A DNA stretch of 64,000 nt from Luteithermobacter gelatinilyticus (GCF_005849285.1 NZ_CP040517.1:1680501-1744500); one strand, 5' to 3'. Positions 7,578 to 18,479 are shown, counted from the first letter of the stretch. Notes: generated by a model not told the origin, from the letters alone. Made by a program: numbers and translations.

Positions 7578-9362
7578 CTATTCTTTCTCCGTCTCCGGCA
7601 AAACCGTACGGATATGCAATTCCCGAAGTTGGGCATTGCTGGCCTCGCTCGGGGCCTTCATCATCAAATCTTCCGCCTTCTGGTTCATCGGGAAGACGAT
7701 GACCTCACGAATGTTCGGCTCATCGGCCAGAAGCATCACAATCCGGTCGATCCCCGGGGCAATACCACCGTGGGGCGGCGCGCCGTATTTCAGGGCGTTA
7801 AGCATGCCGGAAAACCGTTCTTCCACCACTTCCGGCCCATATCCGGCGATTTCAAACGCCTTATACATGATTTCCGGTTTGTGATTCCGGATCGCACCGG
7901 AAGACAGCTCAATCCCGTTACAGACGATATCATACTGATAGCCCAGAATATCCAATGGATCCTGAGTCTCAAGCGCCTCCATTCCGCCCTGCGGCATGGA
8001 GAACGGGTTGTGGCTGAAGTCGATGCGTTTTTCGACTTCATCATATTCATACATGGGGAAGTCAACGATCCAGCAGAATTTATAGACATTCTTTTCAATC
8101 AGATCGAGATCCTCACCCACTTTGGTGCGCGCAAGCCCGGCCAATTTGGCGGCGTCGCCTTCTTTGGCGCAGGCAAAAAACACCCCGTCATCCGGTCCAA
8201 GACCAGCGGCTTCGCGCAATTGCGCCAATCGTTCTTCACCCAGATTTTTGGCAATGGGTCCCTTGCCTTCCCCATCCTTGAAGATCACGTAACCCAGACC
8301 AGCATAACCTTCGCTGCGGGCCCAGTCATTCATCTTGTCAAAAAAGCTGCGGGCCTGACTTTCGCCGGCACCCGGTGCAGGGATCGCCCGCACCACAGCG
8401 CCCTTGTCAATCATTCCGGCGAAAATGCCGAAGCCGGAATTGCGGAATACTTCCGTCACGTCACTGATTTCAATAGGGTTGCGAAGATCCGGCTTATCAC
8501 TGCCGTATTTCAGCATGGCTTCGCGATACGGAATCCGCGGGAATGGCGCGGGGGTGACTTTTTTGTCGGAAAATTCCTCGAACACCCCGACCATCACGGG
8601 TTCGATGGCCGCAAAAACGTCTTCCTGAGTGACAAAAGACATTTCCATATCCAGCTGATAAAATTCCCCAGGAGAACGGTCCGCCCGGGCGTCTTCATCA
8701 CGGAAACAAGGCGCAATCTGGAAATACCGGTCAAATCCAGCAATCATCAAAAGCTGCTTGAATTGCTGTGGTGCCTGGGGCAGCGCATAAAACTTGCCCG
8801 GATGCAAGCGGCTGGGCACTAGGAAGTCCCGGGCGCCTTCCGGCGAGCTGGCGGTCAGAATCGGGGTTTGATATTCCCGGAAGCCCTGTTCGGTCATCCG
8901 CCGCCGGATACTGGTAATCACATCGGAACGCAGTACAATATTTTTGTGCAGACGCTCCCGGCGCAGGTCCAGAAAACGATATTTCAGGCGGGTTTCCTCA
9001 GGATACTCCTGATCGCCGAAAACCGGCATGGGCAATTCTTCCGCCGCCGACAAAACCGTAAAGCCGGTCACTTGAATCTCGATTTCCCCGGTCGGCAGGT
9101 TGGGATTCACAGTCTCCGGGGTCCGGGCCACCACCTTCCCTTCAACACGAATCACGCTTTCAGGGCGAACCTGCTCTGCCTCTTTAAAAAAGAGGCTCTC
9201 TACATCAACTACACACTGGGTCAGGCCGTAATGATCTCTCAGATCAATAAACAGCAATCCCCCGTGGTCTCTTTTTCTGTGGACCCAACCGGAAAGACGG
9301 ACAATCTGGTCAACATTATCCAGGCGAAGTTCGGAACAAGTGTGCGTTCTGTATTCGTGCAT
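7578..9362 (-). CDS. aspS: Aspartyl-tRNA synthetase
   Basis: AspS charges tRNA-Asp with aspartate. The 594-residue length fits the bacterial type, with an N-terminal OB-fold anticodon domain, a class II catalytic core and the inserted GAD domain. Class II motifs are visible: [21 protein letters not shown] for motif 2, and [13 protein letters not shown] for motif 3 near the C-terminus. The start MHEYRTH at 9362 is preferred over an ATG nine codons upstream, by homology. The RKRDHGG histidine, present in Pseudomonas AspRS that also charges tRNA-Asn, is conserved, so the enzyme may be non-discriminating and work with GatCAB. The gene is monocistronic, back to back with rnd. Confidence 0.96.
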   Translation of the reverse strand: MHEYRTHTCSELRLDNVDQIVRLSGWVHRKRDHGGLLFIDLRDHYGLTQCVVDVESLFFKEAEQVRPESVIRVEGKVVARTPETVNPNLPTGEIEIQVTGFTVLSAAEELPMPVFGDQEYPEETRLKYRFLDLRRERLHKNIVLRSDVITSIRRRMTEQGFREYQTPILTASSPEGARDFLVPSRLHPGKFYALPQAPQQFKQLLMIAGFDRYFQIAPCFRDEDARADRSPGEFYQLDMEMSFVTQEDVFAAIEPVMVGVFEEFSDKKVTPAPFPRIPYREAMLKYGSDKPDLRNPIEISDVTEVFRNSGFGIFAGMIDKGAVVRAIPAPGAGESQARSFFDKMNDWARSEGYAGLGYVIFKDGEGKGPIAKNLGEERLAQLREAAGLGPDDGVFFACAKEGDAAKLAGLARTKVGEDLDLIEKNVYKFCWIVDFPMYEYDEVEKRIDFSHNPFSMPQGGMEALETQDPLDILGYQYDIVCNGIELSSGAIRNHKPEIMYKAFEIAGYGPEVVEERFSGMLNALKYGAPPHGGIAPGIDRIVMLLADEPNIREVIVFPMNQKAEDLMMKAPSEASNAQLRELHIRTVLPETEKE

Positions 9363-9485
9363 TACATTTCTTCTATATTTCGAGTTCAATTCATGGTGTT
9401 TTTGTGCTTTATTGCCATTTTGTCAAGTCATTCCGATGACGATTCCCCAGAAAAGCAGCAATGGAAAGCGCGTTAGAGTCCATAA

Positions 9486-10649
9486 ATGAGTGTTATTACA
9501 AAAAATGATCAGCTGATAGCGCTGTGTGAGCGCCTGTCCCAAGCCGAATATATTACTGTCGATACGGAATTCCTACGCGACAAGACTTACTGGTCCAAAC
9601 TGTGCCTGATTCAGGTCGCCAGTGAAGAGGAATATCATGCCATTGATCCATTGGCCGAAGATATTGACCTTGCCCCCTTTTATGATCTGCTGGCCAATGA
9701 AAAGGTGCTGAAGGTTTTTCACGCCGCACGACAGGATATCGAGATTTTTGTCAAGGAAGCCGGTGTCGTGCCCAAACCCCTGTTCGACAGTCAGGTCGCC
9801 GCCATGGTCTGCGGTTTCGGGGACAATATCGGTTATGACAAGCTGGTCAGCAACCTGACGGGGCAGACTTTAGACAAAAGTTCCCGCTTTACGGACTGGT
9901 CCCGCCGGCCCTTGACCCAAAGGCAGATTGAGTATGCGCTGGGGGATGTTACACATTTGCGCATCATTTACAAAAAGCTCCGCGACAAACTTGAACAAAG
10001 CGGCCGTACCAGCTGGCTGGATGAAGAGATGGCCGAACTTCTCAACCATGAAACCTATATCACCCGGCCCGAAGACGCCTGGAAACGGATCAAGATGCGC
10101 AATAACAATCGCCGTTTTCACGCCATTGTCCGCAAACTGGCCCAATGGCGGGAACAGGAGGCCCAACGGCGCAACATCCCCCGCAATCGTATTATGCGGG
10201 ATGAAGTGCTGCTTGAAGTGGCAGCCATCCGGCCCCAGCACGCCAATTCCCTGAACGGTATCCGCGGCCTGCCGCCACAGTTCGGCACCACCAAACCCGG
10301 TCAGGCGGTCCTCAAAGTGGTCAAGGAAGCCCTGGACATGCCGGAGGATCAATTGCCGACAATCCCACGCCCGCGCCCGCCGGCACAGAATATTGATCCG
10401 GTTATGGAGTTGCTCAAGGTTCTGCTGAAGCTGAAATGCCAGAAAGAAGGCGTCGCTGCAAAACTGGTAGCGACCATGGACGATCTGGAAAAGCTGGCCC
10501 AGGATGACAAAGCGGACATCCCTGCGCTGCATGGCTGGCGGTACGAACTGTTCGGCAAGGAAGCGCTGGACCTGAAAAACGGCCGGATCGGTTTCGCCAT
10601 GAAAGATGGGGAAATCACGGTTTTTGCCCTTGATGAGGAACGGAGCTAA
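9486..10649 (+). CDS. rnd: Ribonuclease D
   Basis: RNase D is a 3'-5' exoribonuclease that trims tRNA and other stable RNA ends. The DEDDy exonuclease domain covers about residues 1-170: the Asp and Glu in VDTEFLRDKTYW, the middle Asp in FHAARQDIEIF, and the Tyr and Asp in YALGDVTHL. One HRDC domain follows at about 205-285. The protein is 387 residues, the normal size. The ATG at 9486 lies 124 bases from the divergent aspS start. The downstream gene, ppx, is convergent. Confidence 0.94.
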   Translation: MSVITKNDQLIALCERLSQAEYITVDTEFLRDKTYWSKLCLIQVASEEEYHAIDPLAEDIDLAPFYDLLANEKVLKVFHAARQDIEIFVKEAGVVPKPLFDSQVAAMVCGFGDNIGYDKLVSNLTGQTLDKSSRFTDWSRRPLTQRQIEYALGDVTHLRIIYKKLRDKLEQSGRTSWLDEEMAELLNHETYITRPEDAWKRIKMRNNNRRFHAIVRKLAQWREQEAQRRNIPRNRIMRDEVLLEVAAIRPQHANSLNGIRGLPPQFGTTKPGQAVLKVVKEALDMPEDQLPTIPRPRPPAQNIDPVMELLKVLLKLKCQKEGVAAKLVATMDDLEKLAQDDKADIPALHGWRYELFGKEALDLKNGRIGFAMKDGEITVFALDEERS

Positions 10650-10673
10650 CCGCCGCTCCTCATTCTTGGGGCC

Positions 10674-12143
10674 TTATGCCTGGGGCTGAACGTCGTAAGG
10701 CAGGTCCAGAAAGTCCGCCAGTTTGGCCAGGCGGCGCAGAACCACTTCATTAATCAGGTCCCGCTTGCCCGGTTTGACAAACAGTATCAACTTACCATCT
10801 TCCTGCTGCAACTTCACGGCGGATAATCCCCGGGCGGTTCCGGCCGATAAACGCTGCGCAAGACGCAGCGCCAGCCCTACTCTTTTGGCATAGGAAATGT
10901 CATCGGAGCTGACCAGGGCTTCGGCGATACGGGTATTCTGATCCCCGATGCTGCCCCCGTAACATACATAAAGCGCCAGACCAATCAGCCCGGCCCCCCG
11001 ATGATCAATTCCGATTAGGCGCCCATACAGGATCTCCGAAAGAACCTTTTCAGCCCGGTATTCCGGATGTCCACGCCAACCCACATCGCTTAACATACAA
11101 ATCGCCAGACGCAGCCGCCGGTCTTCTGCGGTTTCCTCCCTAAACAGCGGATCAATCCAGTCTAGAAGACGCCGGCCATGTTCCGGAAAACGCCCCGTCA
11201 TTTCAGCCACTTCATGGCATCCCTGGATCAACGGGTCCTGGGCCTGAACCGCCTTGGACATACGGTCGTACAAAACCCCCTCACGGATACCAAAACCCGA
11301 GATCACCACGCTGGAAGGCATCAGCAGTTTGACGATCCGCCGCAGGATTAGGGCCGACAGGGGCAGAACCTTCAAGCGTCTGCTGGCGACCCTGCCGTTA
11401 TAACGGGACAACTCTTCCGGGCTCATGCGGGAAATGTTTTTGGTCAGGTTCAGGACCTCATCCCGCGAAATTTTGTAATTATGCAGATTGGTCAGGGGAT
11501 ATTCGGTTTCCATCATATGAATCTTGGCCAGCGCCCGCCAAGACCCGCCCACCGCATAAAAAGTTCTGTCAACAAATGCCGGCAGCCAGGGCACTTCGGA
11601 CAAGGCCCTGTCGATCGCAAATTTCGGATTGTTTACACTTTCCCCGTCCGAAGCCTGAAATTGCAATGGACCAATGGGTAAGCTGATTTTTTCATGCACG
11701 TTACCATTGGCGACATGAACCAGTTCCAGGCTGCCCCCGCCCAGATCCCCGGCCACCCCATCGGCATGGGGCATGGCACACAGGACCCCAAGCCCCGCCA
11801 ACCGGGCCTCTTCTTCACCGTCAATAACCTGAACCTCCAGGCCGCAGACCTGTTTGACCGCCCTGACAAAATCGGGGCCGTTCCTGGCCTCCCGGACCGC
11901 GGATGTGGCAATGACCCGCACGCCGGAAACCGACATTTTGTCAATCAGCATAGCGAATCTTTTGAGCGTTGAAAGTGCAGCATCCATCGCTTCCTGCTGC
12001 ATCAGGCCGGTTTCCGATACCCCCCGGCCAAGGCCGCAGAGCACCTTCTCGTTAAACAGCACATAAGGCGCCCGATACGGGCTTTCATAGACAACCAACC
12101 GGACCGAGTTGGAGCCTATGTCGATGACGGCGTACTTCTTCAA
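10674..12143 (-). CDS. ppx: Exopolyphosphatase, Ppx/GppA family
   Basis: This enzyme removes terminal phosphates from polyphosphate, or 5'-phosphate from pppGpp. The actin-like ATPase fold begins with AVIDIGSNSVRLVVYE, and a second phosphate loop is GDLGGGSLELV. The 489 residues include a C-terminal HD-like helical region beyond about residue 310. The start is a TTG at 12143, seven bases after the ppk stop, and no nearby in-frame ATG is available, so translation is probably coupled to ppk. Synthesis and breakdown of polyphosphate therefore share one operon. A second Ppx/GppA protein is encoded at 56617-57804. Confidence 0.92.
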   Translation of the reverse strand: MKKYAVIDIGSNSVRLVVYESPYRAPYVLFNEKVLCGLGRGVSETGLMQQEAMDAALSTLKRFAMLIDKMSVSGVRVIATSAVREARNGPDFVRAVKQVCGLEVQVIDGEEEARLAGLGVLCAMPHADGVAGDLGGGSLELVHVANGNVHEKISLPIGPLQFQASDGESVNNPKFAIDRALSEVPWLPAFVDRTFYAVGGSWRALAKIHMMETEYPLTNLHNYKISRDEVLNLTKNISRMSPEELSRYNGRVASRRLKVLPLSALILRRIVKLLMPSSVVISGFGIREGVLYDRMSKAVQAQDPLIQGCHEVAEMTGRFPEHGRRLLDWIDPLFREETAEDRRLRLAICMLSDVGWRGHPEYRAEKVLSEILYGRLIGIDHRGAGLIGLALYVCYGGSIGDQNTRIAEALVSSDDISYAKRVGLALRLAQRLSAGTARGLSAVKLQQEDGKLILFVKPGKRDLINEVVLRRLAKLADFLDLPYDVQPQA

Positions 12144-12150
12144 GTCACAT

Positions 12151-14310
12151 TCACTCTTTCAGCAGGCGCGGTATTTCGATTCCTTTTAACGCCCCACCCA
12201 TACCTGAAAGACTGGGATTTGTCATGAAATAATGATGTGCCGAGAACGGTTTTTCGCTTGGATCCAGGCGTATGTAGCTGTGATCGGGTTGAAGCTGCCA
12301 GCTTTGCGCCGTGTCCTTGAAATTGGCGACCATGATCTGATCAAGGATCTGGGAATGGACCGTCGGGTTATCCACCGGCACCATCACTTCGACCCGACGG
12401 TCAAAATTCCGCTGCATCCAGTCAGCCGAGGAAATGAACACCAGCGCCTGTTCCGAGGGCAACGCCGCACCATTGCCAAAACACACAATGCGGGAATGCT
12501 CCAGGAAACGCCCGACAATGCTCTTTACCCGGATATTTTCCGACATGCCCGGCACACCGGGCCGCAGACAGCAGATGCCCCGGATCACCAGATCAATCTG
12601 CACCCCTTTACACGATGCTTCATACAGTTTGTCGATAATTTTTGGATCCACCAGGGAATTGAGTTTCGCCCAGATAGCCGCCGGTTTCCCGGCATCGGCA
12701 AAGGAAATTTCCCTGTCAATCAGTTCGATCAGGCGATCCCGGATCCCAAAAGGCGAGATGGAAACTTTTTCCAGTTGCCGCGGTTTGGCATAACCTGTGA
12801 GAAAATTAAAAATGTGGGAAGCATCACGCCCCAATGCCTCATCATCCGTGAAGAACGACAAATCCGTATAAATTCTCGCCGTGATCGGATGATAGTTGCC
12901 GGTGCCGTAATGCACATAGGTGCGCAACTGATTATTTTCCCGACGCACCACCACGGAAATCTTGGCATGGGTTTTCAGTTCCAGAAAACCGTACACCACC
13001 TGCACCCCGGCCCGTTCCATATCGCGGGCCCATTTGATGTTGCGGGCTTCATCAAAACGTGCCTTGAGTTCCACCAGGGCCGTTACCGATTTTCCGCTTT
13101 CCGCCGCATCAATCAGCGCCCGCACAATCGGCGAATCCTCACTGGTTCGATACAGCGTCTGTTTGATGGCCACCACATTGGGGTCTGTCGCCGCCTGTCT
13201 GAGAAAACTGACCACCACATCAAAACTTTCAAAAGGATGATGAACCACAAAATCCTTTTGCCGGATGGCAGCGAAACAGTCCCCGCCATGTTCACGAATC
13301 CGCTGTGGAAAGCGGGGGTTGTATGGGGCAAATTTAAGATCCGAACGGTCGTCTACAATCAGCTGGCTGACTTCGGAAATGCCCAGGATGCCATCCACCA
13401 TCACCACTTCACTAGAAGACACATGGAGTTCATCCATCACCATTTTTTTTAGTTTGTCCGGAATGTCGGACGTCATTTTCAGGCGAATGACATGTCCCCG
13501 CCGGCGGCGCTTAAGCGCAGTTTCAAACACCCGCACCAAATCTTCCGCCTCTTCCTCCACTTCCATCTCACTGTCCCGTAGGATTCGGAATATACCTTCT
13601 CCCAGCACGGAATAGTTGGGGAAAATACGGTCCAGAAACAGTCTGATGGTATTTTCCAGCGTAATGAAACGTATCTCCTGACCCGGCAGACGAATAAAGC
13701 GACGGACCTGGGGCGGAACGGGCAGAAGCGCCATCAATGTCGCCCCGGTATCGTCCCGTTTCAATTCCAGAACCAGTGAAAACCCCTGATTGGGGATAAA
13801 GGGAAACGGATGCGCCGGATCTACGGCCAGGGGGGTCAGAATGGGGAAGATATTTTCCAGAAAATACTCTTCCAGCCAGGCTTTTTCCTGCCTTTTCAAT
13901 TCGCCCTGCTCAATCAGGCTGATGCCTTCCGCCCGCAGTTCCTCGACAATACTGGCCCACCGCTTTTGCTGTTCATTGATGAGCTCCTCAGCCATTCTGT
14001 TGATCTGGTCAAGCTGCTGAACCGGGGTCAACCCATCAGGACTGACGGTTTCCACGCCGGCCATGATCTGTCCTCGAATACCAGCCACGCGGACCATATA
14101 GAACTCGTCCAGATTGCTGCCGGAAATGGACAAGAACCGCAACCGCTCCAGAAGCGGATGACTGGTGTTGTAGGATTCTTCCATCACCCGCTGATTAAAC
14201 CGCAGCCAGGACAGCTCCCTGTTGATCAAACGTTCCCCCGCGGGCCAATCTTTATAGGCAAACGGTTCGGTGTCCCCGGGAACGGATGTTTGTGGATTTT
14301 CCTGTGCCAT
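12151..14310 (-). CDS. ppk: Polyphosphate kinase 1
   Basis: Ppk1 makes polyphosphate from ATP through a phosphohistidine intermediate. The 719-residue protein has the usual N, head and two phospholipase-D-like C domains. The first lines of the N domain are visible as [14 protein letters not shown], and the catalytic His region as [12 protein letters not shown]. Further conserved stretches are DPFR-like [21 protein letters not shown] and [13 protein letters not shown]. It sits between hdaA (upstream, 75-base gap) and ppx (downstream, 7 bases), all on the minus strand. Polyphosphate links to stress and c-di-GMP biology, but nothing here shows specific regulation. Confidence 0.97.
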   Translation of the reverse strand: MAQENPQTSVPGDTEPFAYKDWPAGERLINRELSWLRFNQRVMEESYNTSHPLLERLRFLSISGSNLDEFYMVRVAGIRGQIMAGVETVSPDGLTPVQQLDQINRMAEELINEQQKRWASIVEELRAEGISLIEQGELKRQEKAWLEEYFLENIFPILTPLAVDPAHPFPFIPNQGFSLVLELKRDDTGATLMALLPVPPQVRRFIRLPGQEIRFITLENTIRLFLDRIFPNYSVLGEGIFRILRDSEMEVEEEAEDLVRVFETALKRRRRGHVIRLKMTSDIPDKLKKMVMDELHVSSSEVVMVDGILGISEVSQLIVDDRSDLKFAPYNPRFPQRIREHGGDCFAAIRQKDFVVHHPFESFDVVVSFLRQAATDPNVVAIKQTLYRTSEDSPIVRALIDAAESGKSVTALVELKARFDEARNIKWARDMERAGVQVVYGFLELKTHAKISVVVRRENNQLRTYVHYGTGNYHPITARIYTDLSFFTDDEALGRDASHIFNFLTGYAKPRQLEKVSISPFGIRDRLIELIDREISFADAGKPAAIWAKLNSLVDPKIIDKLYEASCKGVQIDLVIRGICCLRPGVPGMSENIRVKSIVGRFLEHSRIVCFGNGAALPSEQALVFISSADWMQRNFDRRVEVMVPVDNPTVHSQILDQIMVANFKDTAQSWQLQPDHSYIRLDPSEKPFSAHHYFMTNPSLSGMGGALKGIEIPRLLKE

Positions 14311-14385
14311 AGTCCTACTTTTTGATATCTGGGAAAGTATAAACCAGCTTAGTTTAATCAGGGATTATTTCATATCTGTTAAAGT

Positions 14386-15066
14386 TTAACAATCCCGCAG
14401 CCCTTCCAACGCCTTGCGTACCAGGGGTATGGTGATCCGGCGTTTTTCCGACAGGGCCAAAAGATCCGTTTTTTCTACCAGCTGTCGCGCCGCGTCAAAG
14501 GAACGCGGCATACGCGGCAGAATATACTCCAGCACTTCCGCTGATACCGCAAGCTGGCGGTCGGAAAACTGTTTGATGATCAGAGCCGACAACAACCGGT
14601 CATCCGGCCCACTGATTTCTGCGGTTACACAGGATAATATTCTGGAAGAAAGGTCCGCAAGCGTCATAGGCCAGTGACGCGGGGGGTGGTACGCCGTGAG
14701 CAACAGGCTGTTATTCTGTTCCCTGAGCCAGTTATACAAATGCAGAAGCTGTTCCTGCCGTCCGGGCCCTGATTGCAAAAAAAGTTCAACATCTTCCAAA
14801 ATACAGGGGCGATCCCGGTCAAGAGCCGCAAAGGCTGCGACGTCTTCATGCGTTAAGCGCCGGGCACCGGATTTCTTCTGCCACACATGACTGAGATGGG
14901 TTTTTCCGCTGCCGGGCGGCCCATACAGAATCAGCACATGGGACGGCCAATCCGGCCAACGGTCAATCCAGGTTACGGCTTCCTGATTGCAGGACGCCAC
15001 AAGAAAGTCTTCATGACCGAAGGCTTCCCGCTGTGGCAGGATCAGCGGCAATTGTACCGGTGTCAT
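14386..15066 (-). CDS. hdaA: DnaA regulatory inactivator HdaA
   Basis: HdaA stimulates ATP hydrolysis by DnaA when bound to the sliding clamp and so limits re-initiation of replication. At 226 residues it is a DnaA-like AAA+ domain without the DNA-binding domain IV. The N-terminal QLPLIL (residues 5-10) fits the clamp-binding consensus, and Walker A is GPPGSGKT at 49-56. Its ATG overlaps the TGA of the upstream DUF2066 gene by four bases, so the two are co-translated. The DUF2066-hdaA-ppk-ppx order is typical of alphaproteobacteria. HolC, DnaB and ParE are also in this window. Confidence 0.92.
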   Translation of the reverse strand: MTPVQLPLILPQREAFGHEDFLVASCNQEAVTWIDRWPDWPSHVLILYGPPGSGKTHLSHVWQKKSGARRLTHEDVAAFAALDRDRPCILEDVELFLQSGPGRQEQLLHLYNWLREQNNSLLLTAYHPPRHWPMTLADLSSRILSCVTAEISGPDDRLLSALIIKQFSDRQLAVSAEVLEYILPRMPRSFDAARQLVEKTDLLALSEKRRITIPLVRKALEGLRDC

Positions 15067-16211
15067 GGGTGGTCGGCCTCCAGTTTGAGGACTTTAACGC
15101 CTTCTTCTTCTTCCACCAGCAACCCCTTCTGGCGCAGCGTCAGCATAAGCTGCTCATATTCACCGGCATGGTCCACTTCCAGCGTGGCATGATTCAGCGC
15201 CAGCCGCTGAAGTTTTACCTTGCGCACCAAAGGGATAGCCATAAGCCTTTCATGAATTTCCCGCCATTCCGCCATATCAAGAAAACGAGCATCAAAACGG
15301 ACCGAAGCCGCCACCCCGAAATGTACCAGAACCTTTTCCCGCCAGACCGTGTTCAGATACTCCATGGTGGCCGCAATGCCCTTTTCATATAAAAGCGCCA
15401 CTTCGGCCCCAGGAAGCGCCATGTCATCCACCCCAGCCTGTAGATGTTTACTGAACACAACCTCCCCTTTTAGGCCCCGGCGCAGCGTCAGTGTCATGTC
15501 ATAGCGGTCTCTGACAATATCTTTATTCAGCACGGCAATAGCTACCACAAGATCCTTTACCTCCTGCGCCCTGGCAAATTTTTCCAGACTGGCGGGAAAA
15601 CCGGCCTCTGCCTGCCAACTGGTAATCAAAAGCTGCTGCTTAAATGTGGAAGGAGGAATCACAACTGGGACCAGGCTGTTAAGGCCCTCATATGCCTCCC
15701 ACGCCTTTTTCCACTCATTGCGGTCTTCCCATAAAAAATACGCGCCGTCCTTGCGCAGGACCGGCAAAATCGTCACCGGCGCGGACAGGGTTTCCGCAAA
15801 TGGGATCTGCAACAGCGAAAGCAGGTCAAATACTTTGTTCCGGCTGAAGTGAACCCTAAGTCTGGCGATGTAGCGGACATCAGAATTGCGTTCGTCAAGA
15901 ATTTCAAAACCGCTAATCAGATCGCGAACTTGGCGGTCATCAAAATATGGCAGTTTGTCCAGATCCTCTGGCCGTAGGATTTTCCTGAGTAATTGAGTAA
16001 GCGCCTCCCGCTGCCCTTTGGTCAGAGCGATGATCCGAGCCTGAGCCACATTCCGGGCCGTTTCATCAACGGCAATATCATAAATGGTGTAAACTTCGGG
16101 CTTTCGCTCCCCGGTTTCTTCGGTGCGTCCCGTGACCGCAAGGAAAACATGGCTAAGGCAAAACATTAATAAAAGAATACAATGCATTGTATTATTGTGT
16201 AATATTTTCAA
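15063..16211 (-). CDS. DUF2066 domain exported protein
   Basis: This protein of up to 382 residues belongs to a family commonly found directly upstream of hdaA; its function is unknown. An N-terminal hydrophobic stretch (HCILLLMFCLSHVFLAVTG) looks like a signal peptide. The mature part starts with VYTIYDIAVDETARN, typical of the family, and is rich in beta and helical segments with no catalytic motif recognised. The start is uncertain: TTG at 16211 gives a lysine in the signal n-region, while ATG at 16187 gives a shorter signal. Neither has a good ribosome binding site. It is probably periplasmic. Confidence 0.85.
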   Translation of the reverse strand: MKILHNNTMHCILLLMFCLSHVFLAVTGRTEETGERKPEVYTIYDIAVDETARNVAQARIIALTKGQREALTQLLRKILRPEDLDKLPYFDDRQVRDLISGFEILDERNSDVRYIARLRVHFSRNKVFDLLSLLQIPFAETLSAPVTILPVLRKDGAYFLWEDRNEWKKAWEAYEGLNSLVPVVIPPSTFKQQLLITSWQAEAGFPASLEKFARAQEVKDLVVAIAVLNKDIVRDRYDMTLTLRRGLKGEVVFSKHLQAGVDDMALPGAEVALLYEKGIAATMEYLNTVWREKVLVHFGVAASVRFDARFLDMAEWREIHERLMAIPLVRKVKLQRLALNHATLEVDHAGEYEQLMLTLRQKGLLVEEEEGVKVLKLEADHP

Positions 16212-16512
16212 TTCACTTTACCCGAATAGGAGAATTGGCCGGTCTATGTCATAATAGTGCATCTTGAGATGGGCTTGGCAAGGACTTTTCCAATACTGGC
16301 TGCCGTCCTTTCAGCCCCTGTCCGGGCAAGATCATGCCCGGAGCAAGAGAACATCCAGATAAGGTCATATATGAGAAGCCCAAAGGCCATTAATGTCATT
16401 ATTCAAAAATCAATATGGCAATTTAATGAATTGCCCCTTATATGTGGGCCAATCAGTCGCAGACTAGAACCATAACAACTTTGAACAGCAGAGCAATCCA
16501 GGATAGCGTCTC
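16212..16512. promoter_or_regulatory. Divergent intergenic region and purM leader
   Basis: No gene is supported here; a 72-codon frame at 16257-16475 lacks a ribosome binding site and family signal. Two perfect stem-loops are seen. CCGGGCA (16322-16328) pairs with TGCCCGG (16335-16341), and GGCAATT (16417-16423) pairs with AATTGCC (16429-16435). Neither is followed by a T-run. The second lies 78 bases before the purM start and may be an operator or leader element; its function is unknown. Confidence 0.4.
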
Positions 16513-17631
16513 GTGAACACAAACGATCCGAAAACCTCTTATACCTATAAAGACGCCGGTGTGGATATTGACGCCGGAAACGATCTTGTGAAGGCCATCA
16601 AACCCGCTGCCGCCTCCACAAGGCGCAGGGGGTGCAATGCCGATCTTGGCGGATTCGGCGCCCTGTTTGACCTGAAGGCCGCCGGCTATAAGGATCCCAT
16701 TCTGGTTTCCGGCACGGATGGCGTGGGCACCAAGCTTAAAATCGCCATCGAGGCAGGCAAACACGACACTGTAGGCATTGACCTAGTGGCCATGTGCGTC
16801 AACGACCTGATTGTCCAGGGGGCAGAGCCGCTGTTTTTCCTGGATTACTTTGCCACCGGACGACTGAGCGTGACAGCCGGAAAAGCCATCATCGAAGGAA
16901 TCGCCGAAGGCTGCCGACAGGCCGGCGCGGCGCTCATCGGTGGAGAAACGGCGGAAATGCCGGGCATGTATGCGGACGGGGATTATGACCTGGCCGGGTT
17001 TGCCGTGGGAGCGGTGGAACGTGACCGTCTGCTCACCGGCGCGACCATTGCGCCGGGGGATGTGGTGCTCGGACTGGCCTCCAGCGGTCTTCATTCCAAT
17101 GGCTTTTCCCTGGTGCGCCGGCTGGTTCAGGACAGCGGCCTGACCTATCAAGACCCTTGCCCCTATGACAATTCAATAAATTTCGCCCAAGCGCTGCTCA
17201 CCCCCACCCGGATTTATGTCAAAAGCTGCCTGGCCAATTTGCAACAGGGCATCCTGAAAGGATTGTCACATATTACCGGAGGCGGGTTTGTGGAAAATAT
17301 TCCACGGGTCCTGCCGGATCATGTGGCAGTGAAAGTGGAAGCCGGCAGCTGGACCCTGCCCCCGATCTTTGACTGGCTACGTACCACCGGAAATATCGCC
17401 CCGCAGGAAATGGCAAAAACATTTAACTGCGGCATTGGCATGATTGCCGTGGTCGCCGAAAAAGATGTCGAAAAAGCCATGGCCCTGTTCCAGGAGCATG
17501 GAGAGATCGTCTCGCGCATCGGCAAGGTCATCGAAAGACAGGCCAATGACCCGGCTACGGTGGTGATCGGCCAGGCGGGCGACTGGGGATATGAACAGCC
17601 CTGGACCGCTGTTTCAGCAGGTAAAAAATAA
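16513..17631 (+). CDS. purM: Phosphoribosylformylglycinamidine cyclo-ligase
   Basis: PurM closes the imidazole ring of AIR in step five of purine synthesis, using ATP. The 372-residue protein shows [12 protein letters not shown] at the N-terminus, [12 protein letters not shown] near residue 70, and [16 protein letters not shown] and [16 protein letters not shown] further on. The start is GTG at 16513, with AGGA nine bases upstream. It overlaps the region where purN begins by only a short spacing, so purM-purN form an operon. The 300-base leader carries two hairpins. Confidence 0.96.
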   Translation: MNTNDPKTSYTYKDAGVDIDAGNDLVKAIKPAAASTRRRGCNADLGGFGALFDLKAAGYKDPILVSGTDGVGTKLKIAIEAGKHDTVGIDLVAMCVNDLIVQGAEPLFFLDYFATGRLSVTAGKAIIEGIAEGCRQAGAALIGGETAEMPGMYADGDYDLAGFAVGAVERDRLLTGATIAPGDVVLGLASSGLHSNGFSLVRRLVQDSGLTYQDPCPYDNSINFAQALLTPTRIYVKSCLANLQQGILKGLSHITGGGFVENIPRVLPDHVAVKVEAGSWTLPPIFDWLRTTGNIAPQEMAKTFNCGIGMIAVVAEKDVEKAMALFQEHGEIVSRIGKVIERQANDPATVVIGQAGDWGYEQPWTAVSAGKK

Positions 17632-17650
17632 ACAGGGGTTGGATTTCATC

Positions 17651-18319
17651 ATGGTCGATGTAGCGGTATTGATTTCGGGACGGGGCAGCAACCTTCAGGC
17701 TCTGCTTGACGCCTGTGCCGACGAAAAATTCCCAGCACGGATTGTCAAAGTCATTTCCAACAACCCGGATGCCCAGGGCCTGAACCGGGCCCGCCGGGCT
17801 GGCATCCCCACCGCCGTGGTCAATCACAAGGATTATGAGGACAAACAAGCTTTCGAGGATGCGCTGGACCGGGAACTGACCAGTTGCAAAGCCCAGCTGA
17901 TTTGTCTGGCAGGATTTATGCGAATTCTGGATGCACGGTTTGTCAATCGTTGGAAAAACCGGATTCTGAATATTCATCCGTCACTTCTGCCAGCCTTCAA
18001 GGGATTGCACACCCATGAACGCGCGCTGGAGGCGGGCGTGCGGTTTACCGGCTGCACTGTACATATTGTGCGTCCGGAAATGGATGACGGCCCCATTATT
18101 TTGCAGGCGGCCCTGGCCGTCAAACCCGATGAAAGTGCAGAACAGCTCGCCGCCCGCGTTCTGGAGCTTGAACATATCATCTACCCGGAGGCCCTGCGAC
18201 TGATGGCCAGCGGCGAAGCCCGCGTCGCCGGAGACAAGGTGATTATCGAAACTGCTGCCTATCCCGATGGCGGCTGGATCTGTCCGGTGCCTAAGGCAGA
18301 ACTGGCGCGAGAGAGCTGA
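17651..18319 (+). CDS. purN: Phosphoribosylglycinamide formyltransferase
   Basis: PurN transfers a formyl group from 10-formyl-THF to GAR, step three of purine synthesis. MVDVAVLISGRGSNLQALLD marks the N-terminus, so the ATG at 17651 is chosen over an upstream in-frame start at 17591 that lies within purM. The active-site region NIHPSLLPAFKG near residue 108 and the DDGPIILQA stretch are present. The 222-residue length is normal. It lies 19 bases after purM and ends before a strong terminator. Confidence 0.96.
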   Translation: MVDVAVLISGRGSNLQALLDACADEKFPARIVKVISNNPDAQGLNRARRAGIPTAVVNHKDYEDKQAFEDALDRELTSCKAQLICLAGFMRILDARFVNRWKNRILNIHPSLLPAFKGLHTHERALEAGVRFTGCTVHIVRPEMDDGPIILQAALAVKPDESAEQLAARVLELEHIIYPEALRLMASGEARVAGDKVIIETAAYPDGGWICPVPKAELARES

Positions 18320-18392
18320 TAGTATACCAATAGCTTTGGCGCCACCCGATAAATCGGATACCAACCAAAGACATCAAAACCAGACAACCAAA

Positions 18393-18426
18393 AGGCCCTC
18401 CCTAATGGTCGGGAGGGCCTGTTTTT
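18393..18426 (+). terminator. Intrinsic terminator after purMN
   Basis: AGGCCCTCCC (18393-18402) pairs perfectly with GGGAGGGCCT (18411-18420) around an eight-base loop, followed by GTTTTT. On the other strand TTTT also follows the stem, so it may serve the convergent ndk gene as well. Confidence 0.85.
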
Positions 18427-18479
18427 AATCAACCTGGTCTGCCGTTTCCACGACAGAGACGTCAGATAATACGATACTA

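Noticed and set aside
7488-8822. 444-codon open frame on the plus strand across aspS
   Set aside because: It is antisense to the strongly conserved aspS gene, encodes no recognisable domain, and arises from GC-biased third positions.
12232-13452. 406-codon plus-strand frame across ppk
   Set aside because: It is antisense to polyphosphate kinase with a composition rich in His, Arg and Pro and no domain.
14376-14391. GTTAAAGTTTAAC palindrome at the end of hdaA
   Set aside because: It overlaps the hdaA stop and has no T-run or promoter; probably chance in AT-rich sequence.
16257-16475. 72-codon frame upstream of purM
   Set aside because: No ribosome binding site, no family, and it covers two hairpins.
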